A DNA stretch of 64,000 nucleotides from Elysia chlorotica (taxonomy: Eukaryota > Mollusca > Gastropoda > Plakobranchidae), in contig RQTK01000704.1 in the NCBI GenBank assembly GCA_003991915.1, forward strand, positions 16,229 through 80,228, given 5' to 3'. Below are positions 44,091 to 56,000 of this stretch, piece by piece; position 1 is the first letter of the stretch, and every line of letters starts with the position of its first letter. A program made the translations under genes and the position numbers. The notes under the pieces were generated by a model. It searched no databases. It saw only the letters and a program-made list of their open reading frames with translations, and was not told the DNA's origin.

Positions 44091-47000
44091 GAAGAAGAAG
44101 AAGAAGAAGAAGAAGAAGAAGAAGAAGAAGAAGAAGAAGAAGAAGAAGAAGAAGAAGAAGAAGAAGAAGAAGAAGAAGAAGAAGAAGAAGAAGAAGAAGA
44201 AGAAGAAGAAGAAGAAGAAGAAGAAGAAGAAGAAGAAGAAGAAGAAGAAGAAGAAGAAGAATAGTAATAATAATGTCAGGTTGTGCTCTATGCACATTGC
44301 TTGTGACATTGCTGAAAATTGCTTTTATACATTGTTACATGAATGTTTACTGGTTTAAAAACACATCATCATATACCAGCGCAGCACTTTAATACAAAAA
44401 TAAGTTTATATTAAAAAAATATATATCATAAGATCTTTACCCCTATTCTATTTCATTTTAAATGCTAACAAATTTTCATATATACTTGAATCAAATGTAA
44501 ATCACAAAATTACTTCCGAACTGTATTCGCAACAAGTGCTATAATAATTTGTTTAAAAAAATGGAATTTTGTTCAGTTTTATAAGCACATCATGTCAACG
44601 TTAAATACTCTGGAATGCTATTGATGAGCCTAGGATACTTTTTTGCAAAAAGTTACATAAGTTACATTAATAGTTCTGTATGAGCCTACCTTGCCCATGT
44701 CAGCTTTGAGAATGTCCAAGGCTTTGTCTACGGAGGATTTCTCCAGCAGGGCAGATTTGAGGGCGATCTCTGTCGCAGCTTTCTCCTCTTTGAGACTCAT
44801 AATCTCTGCGTCTTTCTTGGTGAGGTCGGCCATCACAGCTGCAAGCTGCGACTCAACCTGGTACAATCAAATAGAGTTTTTAAAAATAATGATTTCCAAA
44901 TATTCAACAATCGATTTAAGATCCTATATAAATCTAATTGTATGCCATGCTTTGTATTAAATGATGAAGCAATCACCAACTTGAACTAACAGGGGGGAAA
45001 AAAACAACAAACAGCAATGGTTTTTTAACATATCAAACAATTGGGCCCTATTGAGCCTTCTTCAGTGCACAAATGACAAGTAACAGTTCACAACCATCAG
45101 ACTGGGTAGCTGCTTTATCATTTATTATTTCCGCACATTTTCAGTTACCCTTGCATCTTCAAATATTTGTAGTGTTTCAAGAGTTGTGATTTTGCCACTG
45201 TATATATTCACATTTTGTACATTTGTCCATACCTCGTGGGGTCTCTGTGGGCCTGTACTTTTAATGTGGTGAAAATTCAGAAGCCCTTGGACTTTTCCCT
45301 ATTTGCTTCCCATATTATTTCCATTACACAGCTCTGTTAGTCAGGTTTCAGACAAACAGTACGGAAACTCTCTTGGTGATCTGAGACACAGACTCCATGA
45401 GTTTAGTCGCAATATACAACTTTGCCAACCAACATTCTCAGACAGACTTTTCCCTATTTGCTTCCCATATTATTTCCATTACACAGCTCTGTTAGTCAGG
45501 TTTCAGACAAACAGTAAGACATTCTCTGAGTGATCTGGGACACAGATGCATGAGTTTCTGTGGCAATATACCACTATACCAATCAACAATCCCAGACTTA
45601 TCCCTATTTCCCTCTTCCCCCACTATACATCTCTGCCATTCATCAGGTTCTAGACTTGCCTGTATGAGCTTCTGCTCCATGTCCTCCAGAGTTTTCTCCC
45701 TCTCCCCGAGGGTTTTCTCTGCCAGGGCGAGGCGCTTCATGACGTCCATCTGGCCGGACTCCATGGCCATGAGCTGCTCGTGATGCCTGGTTGCCTCCCC
45801 CTGCGCCCGCTGGAGCTGAGCCTCGAGGTCAGAGGTCGCTTGCTGCAGGCCCGCCAGACGAGACTTCTCCTCCTCTACTGTGGACACCTGTGTATAGAGC
45901 AAAAATACACGATACAGGATACAAGGAACCTTAAACACAGAAATAGGAGATAGAAATCTTTATAAAACCCATGGGAGGTTCAGAGACATTGTTTTGAGAA
46001 ATCAGAAGAAAGTATGGGGCAACAATTTGATTGCAAATATAAGTTACTGTTTATTTATTTACATCAAAAAAGTTATTGCATATAGAAAAAGGGTTTTATC
46101 ACATTTGATTGCAAATATAAGCAAAACTAATTCAGTTTACAAACAAAAAATTTAAAAGAAGAAAAGCGGATTTTGTACAAGTCTTCAGAAGAAAAGAAAT
46201 AAACAGATACAAAAAAAATCATCATTGTGAAATTTGCAATTCGGATGAATTTCTATTCATAGATTTAAAGTTTTCTTTCTGAGCTTTTCCTGTCCTTGTG
46301 TATTTTCAAAATTTTAGATGACTTTCAGTTTCATACTGAGAGCTGGAGGTCCACAGTTAAGTGTGAATGTATCTTAATACATTTTCCTCTCCCTATGTAG
46401 CCCTCTCCATTATGTAATTGCTCTCCATGTTACCTGGGTCATGTAATACTCAAACTGAACATCTCCCTCCACCCACCTGGAGTTGAAGGTGTCCTCGTAG
46501 AGCTTCCTCTGCCGCTGTATCTCTAAGAACGCCGACTCTCTCTCCCATCATGTTAGTGCCTTAGCCTAAGAGCTGGAGTTTCACAGTTCCAACCTCCACT
46601 GGTGACCTATCTCCATGATAAGTTATGTAAAACTAAAGAACACCCACCTGAGAGTTGAAGGTGTCCTTGTAGAGCTTCCGCTCCCGCTGTATCTCTAAGA
46701 ACGCCGCATCATGTTAGTGCCTTAGCCTGAGATCTCGAGGCCCACAGTTCAAACCTCCACTGGTGACCTATATCCATGATACCTAAGCTATGTAAAACTA
46801 AAGACCACCCACCTGAGAGTTGAAGGTGTCCTCTTAAAGCTTCCTCTCCCGCTGTATCTCTAAGAACGCCACCTCTCTGTCCCAACATGTTAGTGCTCTA
46901 GCCTGAAAACTGGAGGTCCACAGTCCAAACCTCAACTGGTGACCTATCTCCATGATACCTAAGCTATGTAAAACTAAAGAACACCCACCTGAGAGTTGAA

Positions 47001-50000
47001 GGTGTCCTCATAGAGCTTCCTCTCCCGCTGTATCTCTAAGAACGCTGCATCATGTTAGTGCCTTAGCCTGAGATCTCGAGGCCCACAGTTCAAACCTCCA
47101 CTGGTGACCTATCTCCATGATAAGTTATGTAAAACTAAAGACCACCCACCTGAGAGTTGAAGGTGTCCTCATAAAGCTTCCTCTCCCGCTGTATCTCTAA
47201 GAAAGCCGCCTCTCTCTCCCATCATGTTAGTGCCTTAGCCTAAGAACTGGAGTTTCACAGTTCCAACCTCAACTGGTGACCTATCTCCATGATACCTAGG
47301 CTATGTAAAACTAAAGAACACTTCCCTGAGAGTTGAAGGTGTCCTCTTAAAGCTTCCTCTCCCGCTGTATCTCTAAGAACGCCACCTCTCTGTCCCAACA
47401 TGTTAGTGCCTTAGCCTAAGAGCTGGAGTTTCACAGTTCCAACCTCAACTGGTGACCTATCTCCATGATACCTAAGCTATGTAAAACTAAAGAACACCCA
47501 CCTGAGAGTTGAAGGTGTCCTCATAAAGCTTCCTCTCCCGTTGTATCTCTAAGAACGCGGCCTCACGCTCCATCATGTCACCCTGGATGCGTTCGAGATG
47601 CTTGGCCAGCGCCTCCTTGTCTCGCAGCGCCCTCTGCTGGCTCTCCGACAGCTGCTGCCTCAGCCGGGCGGACTCCGTCTTCAGACGTTCCACGATAGCG
47701 CCGTGCGATATGCCTTGACCCTGGCAGGAGAAAAAAAAGTCTATGAAATGCAACTATCAGTTGACAGTTTTAAGAAAACGGTGTAGTAAATATGTAGCTT
47801 TTAGAACTCCACAATGCCCAATCATTTGTTGGTCAATTCTTTTGAAGCCTTCATCTCCACAATACTGAGCACTACCCTGAAGATTGCAATGTTTTATAGA
47901 ACCCGAGCTGTGTTTGGAATAAAACCTCTGCTATGAGCTGTTCAGAAACCTCTGCATCATAGCTGTATTTTTACATGCAGCATTTCAAACCCCCATCAGA
48001 TCCTTTTTGGTTAAGTTGATGTTGGTATAATGTGACCCTCTGGGACAGAAGCCCTGGTACCCCCGCTCTGCCTCTGCCCCTAGACCCGTCTATGTTGCAG
48101 CCTCATCGGTGATGCTGGGTGTTAGAGACAGCCAACTAAACCACCAAGCACTAAGCAAAGCTCGTGTGTCAATGCTGGACTCTCACCAACAGCAATGTAG
48201 GGGGGCCGAGGGCTAACTTGTGTACGTAGAGAGCTAGGCTTCTATTCAGGAGATTCTTGGTTTGATCCCACAATCTGGCAAATTTACTGTTCATTTCATC
48301 CTCTACCTGTTTGATCGATGCCAATGTTAATGTGACTGGCTAAGACAGAAATTATGATATCCCTGCTCTGCGTCTGGCAGAAAGTGAAATTGTCAGAAAT
48401 TAAACTTGGGAATGGTCAACGATAAAGCCTTGTTGATAAGAAGCCAGCCAACCTGCAGCAGTGTGAGCTCTCGCTGTAGCTTAGCCCGGACATCGTGTGC
48501 CGCCTGAAGCTGCTCCTGGTACCACTCCTTGGCCTTGACCAGCGATGCAAGGTCGTTCCGAGCGGTGCGCGCCTCTGTGTCAGCCTCCATCTTGGCCTGG
48601 ATGCTCGTCTGTACCTCCACGTACAGCTCAGCTGGGGGTGGGACAATCAGGGAGATACAGCGTTATGGATTAATAATAATCATAAGTTTGGAGCTCGTGG
48701 GACAATCACTGCAAGGACATTCAGGGTTATGGGTGTATAATAATTATAAGTTTAGAGCTCATCTTGGGTTTGGACAACCAGGGAGATACAGGGTTATGGA
48801 TGTATAATAATAATTATAAGTTTAGAGCTCATCTGGAGGTTGGACAATCACAATAACAGTAGACATGGTTATATTTGTAAATCATTCTATTCAAGGTCAA
48901 ACATAGTTGACAAGTATATTAATATTATACAATACGATAAAAAAAAAATGATCAAAAGTTAAAAAGTATAGTGAAATGGACCCGAGCAAAGAGGAAAGGT
49001 AAAATTGACAGAAATATTCACCACTGACATGCTTCAATAAATGGCTCTCATTGTTCTAGATATGTAAGTTACATATAAGATTGTAAAAGGGTAAGCAAAA
49101 CTTGTAATAAGAATAGGCTAATATGTAACCTTACCATACCCAAATATAAAGAATAGCCATAAATCCTACCTGTTGTAGCTAAAACTCGATGTTATTGCTT
49201 TTATAGCAAGATTATTAACCTGGAACTTTTCTGAGTATTTATTTTTACATTTATTATTTTAGCAAAATGCAGATTTATGGATTACATAACTCATTTAAAA
49301 ATTTATTTGAAATGCTTTGAGCTTCACCACGGGAAAGCTGCAATGTTCACAGAGAGTACTTAAAACAGAGTCCATTACTACACACCTATTTTATTTTTCA
49401 GGGCCTGTACATTCATGTCCCTGGTGTGAATCTCGTCACGCATTTCTTGTGTCTTAACCTGCATGAATAGGAAGAGAGGAGAGAAAAGAATTAAACACTT
49501 CAGAGTTTACACCTGTGCTTGCCTCCCGGGGAAAAAAATAAAAATAGTAGTAGAAAATATTTCCTACAAACATTAACCTTTATTCATGTGTCGTATTGTT
49601 GAGAGATTTTAGTATGTGCTAGTGCCAACACAACTTAACATCACGCTGAGAAGAACAAGTTTTTCAAACCGCAATATCAAATTGTTGTCTCTTTACACAT
49701 TTTTTTAAAATACCCCATAACAATGCGCATACATCTTAAATGAGAAAATCCAAGAAGGTATGTATGGAGCATGCTGCATCAAACTAAATAATTAGACATT
49801 TTGATTACAGCATTATCAGATACAAAAAAACTCCTTGAACTGGTGAGAGAACCTTATGAAGTGTATGAGTGTTCAAACAAGGAATACTTCTAAAGCATTC
49901 TTTTAATCCTTTCTAATAATAAAACATAAACTGGTAATATGACTGCCTTGGGATCCAAGAAATTTTAAACAACACTTGCATTTAAGCATTACATAAATAT

Positions 50001-53000
50001 AGGAAAGAAAAAAAAAAGAAAAAGGGACTATGAGTAAAGTAAACAGAACTCTTAAAATTCTTGCAATTCTCACCTACTAACTGAGGGTTAAATTTAAAGA
50101 GCTGAGACATGGGGGAAAGGGAGACAACTCACCTGCAGCTTGTTGGCGGCGTCCTGTGCCAGCTGAAGCTCGTCCTGCAGGGCTCGAACCTCCTCCGCCT
50201 TCTGGCCAAGCATGCGGTTTGCGTCCATCACGGTCCGCTCCAGCAGCTGGCGTGAGTCGCGGAGGTCATTGACCTCCTTGCGCAGGCCGGCCTGGGAGGC
50301 GCGGTCTCCACCCTCATCCACCGAGCTCAGTCTGGACTTGAGGCTTGCCAGCTGCGCCTGCAGCTCGGCCCTCTCCTGCAGGGGTCAACAGTGGACATGG
50401 GTCAGAACATGGATGTGTGTAGATGCTATGCACGTACAATGGAAACATCATGGATAATATCTCTCTCTCTCTCTCTCTCTGTATTTATATACACATACAT
50501 GCAAGTTTAGATTAAGCCAAACATACAGTAACATTTTCTTTTCATTATTTTTTTTTCTGACAAGGGCAACGGTGTATGTGCAAGGGTAGAGCTCAAAGCT
50601 TCTAGTTTAAAGCTTTCAGGCTGCCTGGGTTTTTTTTTCTCCCTAAAGTTGGGCAGGTGTTAGAACATGTTAAATGGTCTCAGCTTTGTCTTTCGACTAG
50701 CCAGTTGGCTCTAGAGTTACGCTCTATCATGAGGAGGAATCGGGACATGATTAAATGTATATATATAAAGTCATTCTCGAGGTGAACTCAAACATATAAA
50801 TGCCTTTTATGTGGAATATGTGTAGCTGTCAAAAAAAAAGCACAGAATTGTCAAAACTTCTTGTGTTGAGACTTTCTGCCAAAAGGCTGTTCAAATCATT
50901 CTTGAGTTTGCACAGTGTTCTCTAAGATGGCTCAAATACAGAGAACACTTTAATTTTAGCTTAGAATGAAGTCTTACTTGTCAATCTTTTCCAGTTCGAC
51001 CTTTAGAATGAACTGGACCTAATTGTTTTAATTGTTAAGAGAGAGCACTCACCTGTAAAACATTCTGGGACTCCTCGGTGAGGATCTCTACTTGTCCCAT
51101 CAGTTTGGCTTTCTCCTTGAGAATATCCTCCACCTGTTTCTTGTACACCGCGATAGCGGCAGCGTTAGGGTCAGATCCAGAGTTTGTCGCGACCTTGACC
51201 TTGTTTGGACGTGAGTCTACAGAATTATCGCCGCTGTGTTGAACAGAATCCACTGTTGGGCTGGGTATGGGTGCAGAGGTCTGAAGACTCATCACTGTCT
51301 TTTTCACAGCTTCTACAGGTACAGATTTTGCCGGTGAATCTTTTTTCTGCTCTGTAGCACTGCTCTTTGCCGGAGGTTTGCGGTTTCTCTCAACCGCTCT
51401 GACTGGGGCAGGCGGCAGGAGAGGCGCGGCTGTGTACGCGTCCAGGTTGATTGGCTTGATGGGCGGCAGGGACTTGAGGAATTCCTCCGACTCGAGCTGG
51501 TAGTTTGACGAAAGCCCTGCGGCCGCTAGTGTCGAGTCCAGGTATTTCGCCATCTCCGCATCATGAGAGACGCTTCCCTCCTCAATCACAGTGTCTAACA
51601 CATCCATTTTTCGGGGGCTTACAGCATCTGAGCTGGCATTGTTGCCCATGGAGGGATGGAAACCAGGCTGGGTTGGGGTTGAGATAGACGTGCCTTCTGT
51701 TTGGGAGGGAGGAGTGTTGTTTGAATCAGAAATAGAATTCCCAGACTGGCCCTCGGCATGAGAACCCGAGGTTCGGTTAGTCGCCGATGGACTTGGCGCT
51801 GCCACAGACGGAGCGCTACTCGGGCTGCCTGTCCTGGCAGACTCCGAGCCCTGTGATCCTGGAGAGTACCAGGACGGGGAGGACCGCTTAGGCCGCTCAC
51901 TGGATATCTCTGTGGGGATGATACGGATGAGGTTTGGGTTCGATCTCTCTGATGTGCTGGGGGAAAACTCTGTAGCATTTTGTGAAGGGGGATCCTGAAA
52001 TAATATAATAATGGCAACAACAAAAAAGATTAAATATAATGATGTATTTAAAACGGAGCTAAGGGAAACAATGTAAAACATAAAAGGAGATGGTATTTAT
52101 TCTTGACTTCATCTTACATCGAATAAATTCATTGTCAAGAAGAAAAGGCTAGATATTTCTATTAGACTCACTAAGAAAATTATCAAGACTCCGACAAGGT
52201 TTATTCAAACCACTATTTAATGCAGATATTTCAACCCTTACCCTAATCACCTTAGGTTCGCCGATTAAAATAATACTAAAAAACCTGTCAGCTGGTAAAT
52301 ACTAGGAATTTTGTAGAAAGTAAGTGTAATATTTTAAATATTTTTTTCCATAATAATAGTGTAAGTGCAAGTGGCTGATGCAAGTGGTTCTTCCATTAGA
52401 AATATGTCAGACAACCTGGGTAATTCAATTACAAGTTGGAATGTTTACTTTTCAAGTAAATCATAAGGTGTTCAAAAGCACTATATGCACTTTTAGAGTT
52501 TGAATATCATTTCTAGAAACAGTAAAAAATTATTTTCATTTAAAGAAGAAAAGGTCAATAAAGAAGTTTTCAGTGTAATAGACCTCTAGCTCAAAACTTA
52601 TAATATAAGCTACTTGTGCGTGAAAATCCCAAAACGTTTGACATATACATGCTAATGGTAAAGATGACTGGATAATGGCTGGTTTACTTGTATAGGCATG
52701 TTTAAAGGCAATGACAGGGTTACTGAATATGGCAGGGTTAGTGGTAATGGAAGGGTTAAAGGTAAGGTATCAAAGGCAATAAAAAATCAAACCTCCCTTA
52801 CATTTTCCAAAACCAAAAACAGTTTGACTTTTTAATATCCATCAATAAATGCAAGAGTTATCGATTTAAGCGATCCTTAAACATAGGTCAGCTTGTCTAG
52901 CGGCTCAGCAGACATTTTCGCCTTGCTAGGTAATGGCATGATTACTGATAATGGAAGGGTTACCGGTAGTAACAAGATTACTGGTAATGGCAAAGTTACT

Positions 53001-56000
53001 GATAATGGCATGATTATTGGTAATGACATGGTTACTGGTAATGGCATGATTGCTGGTAATGGAATGTTTAATAGTAATGGCAGGATTACTGGTAATGGAA
53101 GGGTTACTGGCTGTGTACTCACCATGGAGATTGGGGTTGATGATGCTCTCGGAGTGGTGGGAACTGACGGAGGACCCAGGACAGAGTTCCCTGCCTTGAT
53201 TTGACCAGTCGCCTGCGCTACCACCTGAGCCACGATGTCCGGATCAACTGGTGTCAGGTGTTTGTTGCCTGGAGTAGAGGGAAGATCATGTTGAGAAGTT
53301 GTGAACCTTCAATGCTTCATCTAGCACTACACTATTATAATAGTAATACTGTGGCGCCCACGATACACACGACTCGCTGCGCCAATCGATCACGGAACCT
53401 GATAGCTCAGTTGGTAGAGCCTTCGACTTGCAAGCCGCAGGTCCCTGGTTCGAATCCCACTCTAGCTGCACTGACGAGCCCTGATAGGGCGAAACACATA
53501 CTCTGTGTCTGCGGATGAGTCTATGGCTGAGGATAGATACCGTCTGTATCTACAATACGCTTCAAAAGTTACATAGAGTTAAGCTGAACAAATAAAACAT
53601 GAAAGAGTTTTGAAACAGTAAAGAAAAGCATTAGAGAGGGCAACTATAAAATTATAAGACAAGTCACCAAACAAAGGCTATGAGACTTTGAGTAGCGTTC
53701 TGTGTGACCACAGGCGTTGTTGAACAAAGGCATGGAAACTAAATGGTATATTTTTATATTAGCAAATGAATATACACTGTATTTCTTAATCATGTTACAA
53801 ATATAGGTACAACAAACAAACAATTGTTCAAGTTTGTAAATAAGCAAGCCTCAGTCAAAGTAAAAAAGAAAAGAAAAGAAGGTACAGAAGCAAAAGAAAA
53901 AAAAAGAAAAAGGGAAAGAATAAAAATTAGATGCCTAGCAATTAAATTCTGTACCTTCACAATTATATCAGAAAATACCCATTTCAGGATTTTTGTGTAA
54001 AAAAAAAAAATCAGTGTCAGGCGCCTCAATGTCCTACCTATGACAGACCACTGTAGCCTGAGGGCCTCAGCGACAGTCTCAAAGCTGCTGTCTTCAGCGC
54101 CCTCTGCCTGGCCATCACTGGAATCCATGGACTGGTTGAGACTCGAACCGGCTGCCTGCTGTTGGGATGTCATGGTGCCCGGAGGGGGGATGGGGGTCGA
54201 GGGTGAGGTCGTGGTCTTAGCGACGTACCGATGATGGCGTCTGCTCGACTTGGCGACCGCTGTTGTGTTGGACGAGATCTGAGATACGAAACGGAAAAAT
54301 TTAGAAAAAAAAGATGACGTGGCAGTTCTCTGCTCATTACAGTGATGCCGACTGGATCAATATTTGTGTACTGAATATTGCTCTTTATATTAAAAAACAA
54401 GACACACTTTTACTCTAAACTCTGACCTGCAGGAAAATTGGCATGACTGTTTGGGAGGNNNTTTGGGAGGGGGGGGGGGTAACCATTTAGAACCAAGTTT
54501 GAATAACACCTAATAGACCTTTTTAAAAATATAATTTTTGGATTGTGGTAGAAAGAGATTTTTGTTTGAAAAAATCACAGGTTGCCATGGTAACTTTTAG
54601 ATTGCTAAAATTTTAATGCCTTTCAGTCAACAAACTTGGCAAAAAATGAGATAAATGTCTTCTCTACATTTCTAATTGATTAGATTGTTCATATATATCT
54701 TAGGAAAATAAAATTATAGCCATTATTGTATTACTCTAGTTATTCCCCTAGCCTATATACAAAGGGCATTAACTCTCATTCTAACTAATTTTTCAGAATC
54801 CTAATCAATAGCAGTTGATAAAAAGAAGATATTGTGGAAGTTTCATGACAGTCGGATAAAAATTAAAGGAGGTAATTGGGAAAAACCACTTTTAAAAAGT
54901 AGTTGTGAGAAAAACACAGTTAAAAAAAAAAAAGAACCAAATCTTAGCATTATTTTCTTATTTACTCTTGCTTTTGCTATACTAAACTCTTATTCGTGCA
55001 CCTGTAAACAAATATATTTTATCAAATAAAATAAAGAAAAGGTAGTTATGAGTAGTTATAAAACATTACCACGACGTATCAGCCTCCTAAAAACATACAA
55101 AATCAATATATATGAAGAGGTCCAATCGGAGTATACCATGGTGTTTTGCACGCCATTGTTTACAAAGTTTTACCATTTCACCCTAATTTGATAGTTATAG
55201 TTTCTTTTTTTAGCAACAATCACATGCTCTGGGGATGCCAAAATCTAAAAATAGCCATAGCGATCCAAAATCTACTTATCAGCATGTGTAGGAATTGGTG
55301 CTCTCCCTCTTAATATTGGCATGAAAGTGAGGAAGTCTTTATTTTAAAAATGAAGAAAGCATTGAAAAATAGTTTTTAAAAAAGAGATCTATCTTTCGTT
55401 GATCACAATAATTTTGCTATTTTTACTTTTTTTAAAGTAAGACAATTTTCTTTACAATTGCAAAATACTGTGGAAAATTGTATTTTGACAAGAACTTTTA
55501 GTAAATGAATAAGTGAAAGCAAAGGGACAAATCCGATATGAAAGACCTTTTGTTTATGACTATTCTTTAATTAAGGCAAACATTAATGATTATGAGCTAA
55601 AATTCTTGGTACCTGTAATTTGAGAAAAAAAATGTAAATATTTCCCTAATCAGTATTCATAAATCTCAATAAAAAAAACAAACTACCTTTTCTCCGTGTT
55701 GTTGACTCACCTGAGCCAGAACACTGAGCTGCTCTCTCGTGGCGGAAACTGCTCTCTCAGAGTACAGCCCCTTGTCTGATCGATCCTCTAGCGAGTCGTC
55801 ATGGTGCACCAGGAACGCTCGGTGGGGAGGGCTGCCCTGCTCGTGTAGACCGCACCAGACGGGCTGGTACGGGACGACGGGGCTCAGGCTCTGTCTGACA
55901 GGACTGCCTCCCTGGGTTGTCTGGATGGGAGCGCTGGTTGTGAAGGTGTAATCTGAAGCCGAGAAAATGTTGGTTAGAAACAAATTCTATTTTGAGAAAT

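Noticed and set aside
43956..44392. Long open frames rich in Arg, Leu, Phe or Asn
   Set aside because: They are translations of the AAT/AAG microsatellite.
53402..53468. A tRNA gene
   Set aside because: Boxes A and B are good, but the anticodon stem does not pair and the sequence runs straight into a hammerhead core, so it is a SINE head.
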